A DNA stretch of 36,844 bases from Aureobasidium sp. EXF-3400 (lineage: Eukaryota > Ascomycota > Dothideomycetes > Dothideales > Saccotheciaceae). The stretch is from the NCBI GenBank assembly GCA_024195585.1, contig SWBL01000424.1:1-36844 (forward strand), in the 5' to 3' direction. This document shows positions 1 to 9,700 of this stretch, one piece after another. Under the pieces are notes generated by a model. That model had not been told where the DNA came from and ran no database searches. It saw nothing but the letters and a program-made list of their open reading frames with translations. Positions within the stretch are counted from its first letter, which is position 1. Each line of letters starts with the position of its first letter. The position numbers were made by a program, and so were the translations under genes.

Positions 1-91
1 TCACCCACCGTAGTACTAATCTGCCGTTCAACTGCTTATGTATGGCAGAGCGGACGGGATGCCCAGTTTTCAGCTGACTGTGGCCGTATGT
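1..91 (-). rRNA. 5S rRNA gene, 3' part cut off by the window edge
   Basis: Read on the minus strand, the sequence from 91 down to 1 begins ACATACGGCCAC and runs through CATCCCGTCCGCTCTGCC and AGATTAGTACTACGGTGGG, the standard eukaryotic 5S order including the internal control region bound by TFIIIA. The 5' end is at about 91; the last 27 or so nucleotides are lost at the window edge. Single 5S genes scattered among protein genes are normal in filamentous ascomycetes. Bases 1-58 are identical to the last 58 bases of the window. A TATA-like element lies just upstream. Confidence 0.95.
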
Positions 92-114
92 GCTTGTTGT
101 TCTGTTTTGATGCA

Positions 115-120
115 ATATAT
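115..120 (-). promoter_or_regulatory. TATA-like element of the 5S rRNA gene
   Basis: The sequence ATATAT lies 24-29 bases upstream of the inferred 5S start at 91. Upstream TATA-like elements at this distance are known for RNA polymerase III 5S genes of Neurospora and fission yeast. The assignment rests on position only. Confidence 0.5.
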
Positions 121-627
121 CCATGTTACAATTGGAGCTTCTTGTTTATTGTCAGTTTTTTCGTGGTCGGTCGAGATATCTAGTCACTGGGTCGTCGGTT
201 TCTCTCTGGCAGCCATTTCGTTTGTTGACTTAGGATATGGAGTGATTCGGTTGTGCCTCTTACCGTATCGTGAGTCTGATGATGCCAGTATGTATCTTGA
301 TCTCTGTAGCGGCTAGGTTTCATCAGCAAGAACACCGGACAAATCGTGTGAATTATATCAAAGCAATAGCAAAGCTGGAACTTGACCGTACGCAGGAATA
401 GAAGGAGCGATCAGTCGAAAAAAAATAAGAAAAACAACGAACAAACATGCCTACGAAGGGAAAGTGGTCACGATGATGAAGGAACGACCAAGAAGATAGG
501 AAAACTGTGAGGTTCGAGGAAAGCTCAAGGAAATCTTCGTCTCAGCGGATGATGACCGCAAACGGTTGTCTATCCAGATAGAGTCGATATATGAACAGCG
601 AAAAGAAGGAAGAAAGGTCTATCAAGT
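121..627. other. Intergenic, no gene seen
   Basis: This is the stretch between the 5S gene and the 3' end of the R3H-domain gene. It is A-rich around 415-445. I see no ORF with protein-like composition, no tRNA and no notable repeat; it should hold the 3' UTR of the minus-strand R3H gene. Confidence 0.6.
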
Positions 628-1695
628 CTAGACAAGAACATAAAGAGGTCGTGGCAGTTCCTCAAAGGCTGGGGCAGCCTTATGCTTGAGGCCAACGTAG
701 GCCTCGCGGCGAGCCGGGCTGCCCTTGGTGATTGACCACGTTTCTAAGCCGTAATATGTTGCGATAGAATGTACAAGCCAGCGTCTAATGAGTGTCAGCA
801 AACTAGTGTCGCTACTGGGAGTTGGAGTATACACGCACCCAAATGCAGCGCTACGATCATCAACAAGACTCTCAAGGATCATGCGCTCCTTTGCTAAATC
901 TTCACTGCTGATACTGTCGTCACTGACCACGCTCTTGGAGCGCTTACGGTCATCGCTCATTGTACCATTGCGGCCAACAAAAACGATCTCTTCGTCTTCA
1001 CTGTCGCCATCGATCAGACCGTCCTTGGCCATTTGACGCTCCTTGGACGACCACTGCCGTACGAAGCTTCTAACCTCCTCTTCAAGATCGCGGAGCATAT
1101 TCTTTGCACCACTGCCCTTCTTGAGCTTCTCACGAAGCTCACGCGGAACTCGAGCGGCAGCCTGCTCTTCCTTGGATCCGTGTGCGCGTTTGTCGCCAAC
1201 GTTATTGGCACGGCGAGTAGGCACCTTGGCTTGTGCCTTGGCCTTGTACTCGGCATCCCACAGCGGGGCAAGGAAGTATGGAACGTTGTGGATAGGATAC
1301 GTCGGGCGGACCTCCCAATCGCTAGGAAGGGGAGGCTGAGCGTAGGGGTTGCTGAGCAGACGATCGTTCTCCCATCTCTGTCTGCGACGACTGCCCTCCT
1401 TGCCCTTGAGTACGGCTTCGCGGCGGTTCAAGCTGTCGCGACGGACAGGTGTTTGCCTCTTGTAGACAGTGTGGACTTCTTGCTTTGATCGCGGTTGAGC
1501 AGTGGCCATGGCATTTGCGGCAGCGAGAGCATCGTCGTCGAGCGGGATCTCAATGGTGACGTTGGCGCGAGGTCTGGGAGGGGTCGGCGTCGAGATGGAT
1601 GTTGCCTGCAGCGCCGCGGCTGCCTGTTCGACCGTCCAGGCCTCAATGTCGATGCCGGTGGGCGCTGCGGTGATGGGGTCGTGCGAGATAGCCAT
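628..1695 (-). CDS. R3H-associated / R3H domain protein (R3HDM4-like)
   Basis: Single-exon gene encoding 355 aa. Residues about 80-222 match the R3H-associated N-terminal domain: a basic segment rich in Arg and Lys (RREAVLKGKEGSRRRQRW), then SNPYAQPPLPSDWEVRPTYP and NVPYFLAPLWD. An acidic, serine-rich linker follows (231-270). A C-terminal R3H domain lies at about 296-338 with the R-x3-H signature (R305, H309). R3H domains bind single-stranded nucleic acid; the exact role of this family is not established. The reading frame extends upstream to 1821 but only with a GTG there, so the ATG at 1695 is taken as the start; it is followed directly by the conserved-looking DIEAWTVEQAAAALQ. A CCAAT box at 1825-1829 may belong to its promoter. 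Confidence 0.82.
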   Translation of the reverse strand: MAISHDPITAAPTGIDIEAWTVEQAAAALQATSISTPTPPRPRANVTIEIPLDDDALAAANAMATAQPRSKQEVHTVYKRQTPVRRDSLNRREAVLKGKEGSRRRQRWENDRLLSNPYAQPPLPSDWEVRPTYPIHNVPYFLAPLWDAEYKAKAQAKVPTRRANNVGDKRAHGSKEEQAAARVPRELREKLKKGSGAKNMLRDLEEEVRSFVRQWSSKERQMAKDGLIDGDSEDEEIVFVGRNGTMSDDRKRSKSVVSDDSISSEDLAKERMILESLVDDRSAAFGCVYTPTPSSDTSLLTLIRRWLVHSIATYYGLETWSITKGSPARREAYVGLKHKAAPAFEELPRPLYVLV

Positions 1696-1824
1696 GATGA
1701 GAGTGCGGCAGTGAGCGAAGAGGTGTTCGAGGGCAATCAGCGAGAGTGAAGCGGATGAAGGACGAAGAGGGGCAGGGAACAAGGAGAAGCAATCATCATC
1801 ATTGATCGCTCGGGTCGCCACTGA

Positions 1825-1829
1825 CCAAT
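1825..1829 (+). promoter_or_regulatory. CCAAT box upstream of the R3H gene
   Basis: CCAAT occurs 130 bases upstream of the R3H gene ATG. This is the usual binding core of the HAP/CBF complex in ascomycete promoters. A pentamer is common by chance, so the support is weak. Confidence 0.3.
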
Positions 1830-2023
1830 CGAATCTCCCCGCATCCGCACACGCCTTAGTGCCGATCTATCGTCTGTCTTTATCTCGTTTCCGCTTCCCG
1901 TTCCGATACCTCCCTGCTTTCGGCACGATCATAACATCATCATAACATCGACACATACAGCACAGTTCCCTCGAACCAAAACACAACCCCAAAGCACGAG
2001 CTCAGATGCTCCTCCAAAACAGC

Positions 2024-2028
2024 AAAAA
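2024..2028 (-). terminator. Pol III terminator of tRNA-Ala
   Basis: Five T residues on the minus strand immediately follow the discriminator base, the standard RNA polymerase III stop signal. Confidence 0.8.
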
Positions 2029-2122
2029 TGGAGTAGCTGGGAATCGAACCCAGAACCTTCTCCACTCAGTAATACTCGAAGAGTAATGCTAAGAAGATGT
2101 CATACCACTAGACCACAACCCC
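2029..2122 (-). tRNA. tRNA-Ala(AGC) with a 22-nt intron
   Basis: Cloverleaf on the minus strand: acceptor GGGGTTG (2122-2116) pairs with CTACTCC (2036-2030) with one U-U mismatch. D arm GTC-TAGTGGTAT-GAC is at 2113-2099. Anticodon stem TCTTC (2097-2093) pairs with GGAGA (2063-2059). T arm is CTGGG-TTCGAAT-CCCAG (2053-2037) and discriminator A is at 2029. The loop TTAGCA/T places anticodon AGC at 2090-2088, and a 22-nt intron (about 2086-2065) sits after A37, the canonical eukaryotic position. The spliced tRNA is 72 nt. The third acceptor pair is G3-U70, the identity mark of alanine tRNA, which supports the anticodon reading. A run of T follows the gene. Confidence 0.9.
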
Positions 2123-2252
2123 AATTGTTGAAGCACTTTCAGCCAATAACAACTAGATTCTCCTTTCAACCACACGAAGCCTGCTGCGTGGCATGGGATC
2201 GTGAATCGGACCACTGACCACCATTGCAACCACCACAACAACATCACTAAAC

Positions 2253-2738
2253 ATGCCTCGAGGAACCGAATACAGCGACGAAAAGCGCGCAGCCGCATTA
2301 ATCATGTTCCTGATCTTCAAAGCCTCACACAGCGACGTGGAAGCAAAGACAGGCGTCTCCAAAACCGCAATCCGTCAACTCTCCTCACGAGCACACAAAG
2401 CCGGCGTGGACAGAACGAGCATAGAAGAGTTGATTGTCTTTGCACGTACCAAACCCAGAAAAGGTCGGCCGAGGAAGGATGCCACTACAAAGGCAGACAA
2501 GGCAGCGACAGCAAAGACGCGGCAGGGCGAGGAAGCACCACAACCAGCGCTCGAAGGCCACGGAGTAGTGATGAACCAGACACCCCCAGAACCACCGGCG
2601 AATATGGCTGCTGCGACAAGTGTCAGGACAGCTGATGGCGAGGACCTGTTCGAGATCATCAAGAGTTGGGAGCAACACAAGGGCCAGGCTCAGGCGATAG
2701 ACGCGTCATATGCTGCAATCGCCAGAGAGCAAGGATGA
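2253..2738 (+). CDS. Small helix-turn-helix / AT-hook protein, function unknown
   Basis: Single-exon ORF of 161 aa with a true ATG start. Residues about 8-50 (YSDEKRAAALIMFL, then SHSDVEAKTGVSKTAIRQL) look like a helix-turn-helix of the kind found at the N-terminus of transposases and Psq/CENP-B proteins. Residues 67-76 (KPRKGRPRKD) form an AT-hook-like basic motif that would grip the minor groove of AT-rich DNA. The middle is rich in Ala, Pro and Thr, and the C-terminus (DLFEIIKSWEQHKGQAQAID) may be helical. No catalytic domain follows, so it is not a full transposase; a domesticated fragment or a small chromatin or transcription protein are the options. It starts 130 bp from the tRNA-Ala gene and shares its divergent promoter region with the R3H gene. 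I do not recognise a named family. Confidence 0.7.
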   Translation: MPRGTEYSDEKRAAALIMFLIFKASHSDVEAKTGVSKTAIRQLSSRAHKAGVDRTSIEELIVFARTKPRKGRPRKDATTKADKAATAKTRQGEEAPQPALEGHGVVMNQTPPEPPANMAAATSVRTADGEDLFEIIKSWEQHKGQAQAIDASYAAIAREQG

Positions 2739-3409
2739 GTGAGATGCGCTGCCAGCGATGGCAACATCGACTTCACCTATTTCTCCGTCGCTACACACTC
2801 GTTTGGGATATCGCGAGGGCGATATGGTTATGACACCTTGACAACATAGAGCAGGGTGCTACCGTTAGCAAGTGCTGTCACGATCGTCGACGAGATAACG
2901 ACATCACGAACAATAATTATTCTTCTGTTATATCACTTTATCATCTATTGACCTGTAAGCCATCCACTCATGGGACTCAGGTGCCTGACATGATCCTCGT
3001 TGGTGGTATATACTCGGATGAGTCTTTCTGCAAAGACTGATATTGAACTTGACCAGCAAATATAATGGAAGAGAGTGTACACAATGTTTCTCCAGAGAAT
3101 ACTTGGAAGTCACGATGGTCTATATGGAGTGTCATATATGCGTGATAAACTAGATCGGATTACCCGACCTTCGTGTGGTAGAGCATCGGTGCAGCTCTAC
3201 GTAGAGTCGCTGGTTGGAGGAAAACATGGACAGGGTGCCCCACCTCAGCAAGATGTACTTGAAACAAAAAACAAGAAGACCCTTCGGACCACCTGATACA
3301 AGTTGCCTCAGCGTTGTCAATGGAAGAATTGTTGTAATTTTTGTTTATTTTGAAGTGCCATTACATATCATTAACAAAGAGATCTATCCACAATGCAAAA
3401 CCGAAGAAC
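2739..3409. other. Convergent intergenic region, no gene seen
   Basis: About 670 bp between the stop of the HTH gene and the stop of lgd1. It must contain both 3' UTRs. The short ORFs here have no protein-like features and no structured RNA or repeat stands out. Confidence 0.6.
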
Positions 3410-4878
3410 TTATATCCTCTCGCCCTCAAGAATAGGTCTGGCCTCTTCGCTCTTCCACCAACTGACACCCTCCTTGCCGGGGTACTCGAACTTGTCCATA
3501 CTCTCAGGCTTCATCTCAACACTGTATCCAGGCTCGGTAGGAGTGGTGTAGTAACCGTCCTTGATGACACTAGGGTTGAAGAAGTGTTCGTGCAAGTGGT
3601 CGACGTACTCGAGCACACTGAGCTTACCACTGACGACAACGTAATCAATGGTGCTCAAGTGCTGTGTGTACTCAGGAAGACCGACACCACCAGAGTGAGG
3701 AACGATCGGCACACCGAACTTCTTTGCAATGAGGAGGACGGCAAGGACCTCGTTGACACCTCCCATGCGGCAGGCATCGATCTGGCAGACATCGATGGCA
3801 CCCTGTTGCAAGAGCTGCTTGAAGATGACACGGTTCTGGCACATCTCACCAGTAGCGACACCAATGCCGTAAGGCTTGAGTGCCTCGCGGATAGCCTTGT
3901 GGCCGAAGACATCGTCGGGGCTGGTAGGCTCCTCGATGAACCAAGGCTTGAACTCGGCGAGTTGTTTCATGTACTCGATGGCCTCCGGAACGGACCAGAC
4001 CTGGTTGGCATCGACCATGAGGAAGTTGCCCTTGTCGTAACCAATGACCTCTCTGGCGATGCTCAGTCTCTCCTTGTCTTCGGCGACGCTGGTTCCGACC
4101 TTGAGCTTGAAGTGTTTGTAACCGGCGTTGAGGGTCTCTTGCAGCAGGCCCTTCATCTTGTCCTTGCCGTAACCCAACCAACCAGCACTGGTTGTGTAGG
4201 CAGGTACTGCTCTGTTGGCCTCGGCGTGCTTGATACGCTCAGCCTTGCCGGACTCCTCCTTCTTCAGCATCTCAATGGCCTCCTCTTTGGTGATGGCATC
4301 GGTGATGTATCTGAAGTCAATACACGAGACGAACTCCTCAGGAGACATGTCGGCAACGATTCTCCAAACAGGCTTGTTGAGGGTCTTGGCCCACAAGTCC
4401 CAGATGGCGTTGACGACAGCACCAAGAGCGAGGTGAATGACACCCTTCTCAGGGCCGATCCATCTCAGCTGACTGTCCGAGACGAGGTATCTCCAGGTCT
4501 GGCCCCAGTTGGAGACCAGGTCCTCGAGTTTCTTACCCTCAACACGGGCAGCAAGGAGGGAGATGGCCTGGCAAACAATCTCATTGCCGCGACCGATTGT
4601 GAAAGTCTAACAGAAGTTAACACCCATGTGTGGAGAAACTGGGGAAGTTGAGGGTGTGACTTACCATACCGTGACCGGAGAAGTCGGAGTCGGTGTGCAA
4701 GATACAGTAGGCAGCTGAGTAGTCGCCAGCAGCGTTCATGGCATCGGAGCCAGTCTTGTCAAGAGACGTCTACATTGGCTCGGGTCAATTGCTGTTCTAG
4801 AGTGGAGAAGCCTGGGTAAACATGTTTACTCACAGGGAATCTGACGTCCCTCGTCGTGGCCTTGGTGATGGTAACCAT
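3410..4878 (-). CDS. lgd1: L-galactonate dehydratase (enolase superfamily)
   Basis: Three exons: 4878-4834, 4769-4665 and 4606-3410, with 64- and 58-nt introns and all junctions in phase 0; the product is 448 aa, close to the ~450 aa of fungal LGD1. It dehydrates L-galactonate to 3-deoxy-L-threo-hex-2-ulosonate, the second step of fungal D-galacturonate (pectin) breakdown in the cytosol. Enolase-superfamily marks are present: KLK at 217-219, metal-ligand region VDAN (D249), EEP (E275), GE at 303-304 and PHSGGVGL (H354). The N-terminus RDVRFP-TSLDKTGSDAMN and the segment IDYVVVSGKLSVLEYVDHLHEHF are typical of the L-galactonate/L-fuconate dehydratase branch; L-fuconate dehydratase is the nearest alternative. 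No other pathway gene is adjacent. The promoter holds CreA-like and galacturonate-element-like motifs. Confidence 0.93.
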
Positions 4879-5012
4879 GATGTGTGATGTGTAGGATATG
4901 ATAGAGGATATGAGAAGAGAGAAAAGAATCAATTGAGAGCACACGATGCCCCAACAGTGGGAAATGGGACAGGTTTTGTCTAATGGCTAACCTCTCATCT
5001 ACCGTCAGAGCG

Positions 5013-5039
5013 CCCCGCCTAGTGGGGGCGGGTCTGGGG
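5013..5039. promoter_or_regulatory. Cluster of three CreA/Mig1-like sites
   Basis: Three matches to the CreA consensus SYGGRG lie within 27 bp: GCGGGG on the minus strand (5013-5018), GTGGGG (5022-5027) and CTGGGG (5034-5039). Closely paired sites are the functional form known for Aspergillus CreA, the glucose repressor. They lie 135-161 bp upstream of the lgd1 ATG, as expected for a gene repressed on glucose. The 6-bp arms CCCGCC and GGCGGG could also form a small hairpin. Binding is inferred. Confidence 0.5.
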
Positions 5040-5072
5040 CTCCAGCTGGCGGGATGGGATAAACCTTTACCG

Positions 5073-5083
5073 CTATTGGTGCA
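5073..5083 (+). promoter_or_regulatory. Near match to the galacturonate-responsive element
   Basis: CTATTGGTGCA matches 9 of 11 positions of the element TYATTGGTGGA reported upstream of Aspergillus galacturonate genes and linked to the activator GaaR. It lies 195 bp upstream of the lgd1 start, next to the CreA-like cluster. It contains an inverted CCAAT, so HAP-complex binding is the plain alternative. Confidence 0.4.
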
Positions 5084-5718
5084 TAATTTAGGCTGGAGTT
5101 CTTCCGCGAGCTTTCAGTCGCCGAGAAGACGGACGTGCTACAAAGGTTTCCCCGAAACAGGGTCGAACGTTAGAGAAGGTATGGCGGCCAGGAGACATGG
5201 TGCGCGTGATTGCTATTACCCGACGGCTTGTGGTGATTTTACTTCATCTCGTGCCGACTTCTGGAACGAAGTTGACGAGTTTAACGAGCCTTACCAAGAT
5301 AAAATCGCGGCTACGACCTCGTGTTTTCAACTGTAGAGGCCAAAGGTAGGCGGAGAGCACCTGATGGAGCGACGACCGCGAAGAAGGTTTGGCTGCAAAG
5401 GGCTGTTCCGAAGCCAGCGAAGCAATCACAGTTTGGTGAAGCGTATCTCTGCCAGTGCATTATCTGATAGAAGCCATCTTCCAGCCTTGCAGAAGCATAT
5501 CGGCAGAGACTTTCACAGAGTGTATTCGGAAGTAAGAGGCAATATAGTTGGCGACAAGTTGGTCGTGGTAGAACAATGTTAGGGCCAAAGAGCGAGTGTT
5601 TTTGAGAAATTGGCAATAGTGCAGATTGTGGGGAAGTGGTTGTTTCATGTTCGCTGGCTTCAAAGGAGAAGCACCAGCAGCAGCAACAGCATTTCTTAGT
5701 CGACTCTACACGGCCAAT

Positions 5719-6728
5719 ATGAGCGGGCGAATGTCATTGCTGCTTCAGCTATGCCTCGTCTTCTTCACTGCTTTGGCGAGAGCAGCTGCCCAAGAGCCTC
5801 TCGTCGATGAGAGGCCCATCTATCACGCAGGCGATGCCATCCCCGTAACGTGTCGTATGTCTATCTTCTGTCTACTCGATGTGTCTTACTAACCTTCTCA
5901 AGTCAACAGGACCTCCGACACTGGCGAGCATGTAAGAAGCAGAAGCCTCGACGAATATTAGACCCGACTGACATAGCATGACAGGTCACGGATGCCTCAG
6001 GCCAACTTCAATATGTGCCCTTCCCAGTATGCAACGAGACCGGACGACCACTAGAGATCTACTTCGGTGTCGAGAAGGACATCAATTGCACCATCGACTT
6101 CATCTCGGATCCCATGTTCCATCTCCTCGAGTTCTACGTCCACAACGACGCTCCCATGACCTGTCGCATTCCCACTCGTCCTTTCTCCGAATCCTACAAG
6201 GCCCCGAAAGAAGATGCCTCGATCGAAGGCCAGGGCAGTCTGGACGATGAATACATTCCCTTGATCATCGCTTTGACTGGAACCCTCCAGCTCTCACATC
6301 TGCACGTCTCGTCGCATCTCAACATGTTGCTACATGCTGCTCCTAAGTCCGTTTCGCCTGGTGTCATTGATGCTGCCACCGCATACTCCATTTCTACCCG
6401 TCCGCCGACCCGCATAGTCATCGGTGATGCTCTGCCTTTCACCTTTTCCATTCGCTGGTATTCTGGACAGCAACTCCCCTCTGGCTGGTCCGGCGTCGGT
6501 GGCCACATCTACGCCAGTACTCTGATCTACTGCATCCTGAGTGCTGGCGCTGCAGCCGCCATCTGTACCGTCTACTTCCGCGGCGTCGAGCTTCCGAGAA
6601 GACTCAGAAATCATGGAAAAGACAGAATGACCGGTGGAATGGAGGGTGGACGACTCGGTAGTTATGGATACGCTGTCGGCACTAGCAGCTACGCACTGGG
6701 TGGTGCTACTGGAGGCAAGCGAGACTGA
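5719..6728 (+). CDS. Secreted or type I membrane protein of unknown function
   Basis: Three exons: 5719-5854, 5903-5931 (29 nt) and 5985-6728, with introns of 48 and 53 nt carrying TTACTAAC and CTGAC branch points; the product is 302 aa. A signal peptide is seen at 1-24 (MSLLLQLCLVFFTALARAAA). A lumenal or extracellular part of about 205 residues contains sequons at N47, N72 and N89 and cysteines at 45, 71, 90 and 115. A single membrane segment lies at about 230-253, followed by a basic cytoplasmic tail (RRLRNHGK) and a Gly/Ser/Tyr-rich end. An earlier in-frame ATG at 5647 would add 24 residues before the signal peptide; the 5719 start is preferred because it places the hydrophobic stretch at the terminus. 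I do not recognise the family; the fold of the lumenal part is unknown. Confidence 0.8.
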
Positions 6729-9700
6729 AAGTTTGTATCATCTTGTCTATCTCTTGTACAATTGCATATAAAAAAAACACAGGTTACAACACGATACAAT
6801 CATCGAATACTTCTCTGCATGGAGTGTCTCGTGACTTTGGGATGTTCTCGTCGACAAAGCGTCGAAAAAGTAGCGACCAGCTAAGAAGGAAGGCACGACG
6901 CCTCATCTGTCACTTCATCCTCTCTCTTAGCATCAGAAGAGCGGTGAAGATCTTACGAAATCTCATAGTCGTTCTGATCCATGTACGGAGAAACTCGATG
7001 ATACGACAGCTATCGTTGAGCGCAGATCTTAGGCAACTAATTACTGCTCGCAAGAAGCACTCTGCAAGCCCCGTGACTCAATACCACTTCCTACGCACGT
7101 AACCACATCATTGCAATGCGTCAACTTGATCAAGTCTCTTGAGGCTCCAGCTGCTTGCACGGCTAACGGCAGCGCCGCCTTGGTCCATCCGGTCCGTTTC
7201 TTGCATCTCGAGTAATATCAGCAGCATGCCATCCGCTCGCGGGAGCATTGTCAAGTGCGCATTGCCTCAACCAGGGGAACATGCTTCTGTTGGCAGAGAG
7301 GGGTATATGCTTAGTTCTCATCTATCCTGTTCAAGAAGATACGCATAACCATGCATGTGCTATCATCTCCAAGTGCAAAATGCCAACATGCTCTGGGTTA
7401 CGCGTCCTTCGACGCAGTCATCAAGTGAGTTCTGTATGGGTCATTGCAGCCAAGAGATTGGTATAGACAGTTTGCACGTGCTTATGAGACACTCGATTGA
7501 CGATCATCATCAATGACAACAAGGAACCGACGATCGTCAAAAGAGAAGGCGCGTCGAGGCAGGTGCCGGCTCACCGCCAAAGGCCAAAGAGGGAGTCACA
7601 CATACAGGGCCCTCATCCTTCTTACCCCGACTCGACACTTCTCAACAAACTTGCGGCTCATTGCATGCTTGCTCCGTCTATCCCGACCGGAAGGCGCTTA
7701 CCTCGAGGGAGCTCTCGACAAATCCGACGCAGGTTGATCTTCTGACAGACAGATCAAGTGGCTGAGCTTGAGAGAAGAAGGGAGAGAGTATACTTGAGGG
7801 ATCGGCACTCGAGAAGGAGGCAGGTGAGCGTAAGGCCAGAGGAGCACTCAGAGGGCCCGAGTACTCGGATCAGAGTATGCGTCGGAAAGTGTCGCGTCCA
7901 TGGTTCGCTGCCTCTCTTCAGCTTGCCTGTGTGCGCCTTTTGACATACAGCAAATATTGAACTGCGATGCCTGTTGTCGGTACTTTCCAACGACGATGAC
8001 GACAATGACGCGTAGTTGACTGACAAACCTTTCCCTATCCTGCCCCGAAGGGTGATGGAGACTTGGATACTCGTAAGCCTGTTAGGGTTGGATTACTGCC
8101 AGGCAAAACGTGTGCGATGCAAACTGCTCAGGAACTGGACGAAGAGGACAGTCTATCTAGACAGCGCTGACAGGCTATCCCCACACACATGTGAGGAAGT
8201 CACTGGACCATCGCAAAGACATGTCTCGAAGCTTGTGAAAGGGGTCGAAACTCTTCAAAGCTTCTAAGCCACCCATAGGTGTGTGGTTGATCCCATGTTT
8301 TCTTTGACCATGCACAGGCCAGCGGTTCGTTTCAGAAAGGGCTGACGAGTCCGTGGAGACTGCTATAAGGCGATTGGTGTTATCGAAACAAGGCCAGAAT
8401 TGCGTCTTCGGTGTTGTGCAGAGCTAAATGGTGCTTCCCGTGTTGCTCAGCGTCAGTTCGTGACACGGAAGCCTCAAATCTCCGTCGTGCACCGTGTCAT
8501 GGCTTCTGCCCACACGCTGCGTTTGAAGTATGAGTATGGCATGAGCATGGAGGAAAGAAGGTCGATTGGGTGTGCTCTACTCTGTTCCAACACCGAGGTA
8601 TAGCTTCAGGGGAAGTGGGTCGATCAGATCACCTGGGTGTAGTTTAGCTCACCAGACAGCGCCGCGAACGATAATTGGTGTCGTGGTTAATTCCTGTTGC
8701 TTTGCCTGCAGATTCGACTTCCAAGCTAGATTTGTTCGTTGGGAGCGATACAACTGCAGGAGTATAGCACGTTCTAGTCAAACCGTGCTGCGCCAGATCG
8801 TCGCAGCACAATCAAGTTATGCCCATGTATTGTGCATTGACATTTCCCTGGTTGAGATGCTGCAGCTCGCCGCTCCATAGACCCCTAGATCCGTGAGTCG
8901 CCCCGTGCGGATTCCGGACCGGTACGGGTTATGGCAGGTCCTTCTCAGCTATATTCTCAACGACGGAAGCTCCCCAATGGAGCCGCCGGATGTGCCTGAA
9001 TCTATGGAGCCCCGCAGTAAGATGAATATAGCACGCACGTTCATCCTCGAAATGTTCACGAGATCAGCGGCAGAGTACTGCGGCTACGTTTCCCTGTACA
9101 GTAGTATCAGAATGGCCACGACCACAGCACGGACACATGTACAGTACGAGTACACTAGGTTTTTCCGTGGGGACGCTCCCACCAAGCTGGAGCCCATTGA
9201 TGTTGTTCATTTGGGCAAGAGCAGAACTCGACGAGTCACCCTAATCGACCAGCAGGCAGTGACAAATTGGCGCACCGAGGCTGCGGACCATCTGATCAAT
9301 CAGCATGGTAGATACCAGGAAACCGTTCTGGCATCTGATTCAGAATGCAGTGTTCAAGAGACATGCGCTCGACATTCGATGTTGTCCAACATGCAGAGAC
9401 GATTGGGCATTAGGATGTTTGGCGGGATATTATCATCTTTTGACGTTGAAGCCACACTTGCACAAGAAGCCATCTGATCGAAACGCGCTGATTGTCAGCC
9501 AAGTGTAGTCGTTGCATCACAAAGAATCGTCTCGCCAGATGCGAGTTAGCATAGCAGTCGTCGTGTGAATATCGAGTCACCAGATTGTCGCATTCATCGA
9601 CGAGAATAGACTACCGCTTGCCAATAGATCGGAGAGCGCTTCTTCGAAACAAAGAAACCTTCCCGATGTCGAGCGCTTGGCCAAAGTGCTTTTCGTAGCT

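Larger units (their letters stand above)
4879..5718. other. Divergent promoter region of lgd1 and the membrane-protein gene
   Basis: This 840 bp stretch separates two genes that point away from each other. It has a GC-rich patch at 5011-5040 with three CreA-like motifs and a CCAAT-type element at 5073-5083, both listed separately. The weak ORFs at 4983-5616 lack protein-like composition and are taken as chance. Confidence 0.6.

Noticed and set aside
38..316. A 92-codon frame at the left edge
   Set aside because: It overlaps the 5S rRNA gene and reads hydrophobic random sequence beyond it.
3341..4651. A 436-codon open frame on the plus strand across lgd1
   Set aside because: It is the exact antisense of a conserved enzyme, has no ATG-based conserved domain, and reads through the introns. 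Such frames arise from the codon bias of highly coding DNA.
7109..7135. Two palindromes, CATTGCAATG and ACTTGATCAAGT, 5 bp apart
   Set aside because: In 36.8 kb one expects about nine 12-bp and about 36 10-bp perfect palindromes by chance, so they carry no weight alone.
8893..9477. A 194-codon plus-strand frame in the gene-poor region
   Set aside because: It begins with GTG; from its first ATG (8977) it has 166 codons, no recognisable domain and a composition like random translation. Kept only as a remark in the gene-desert entry.
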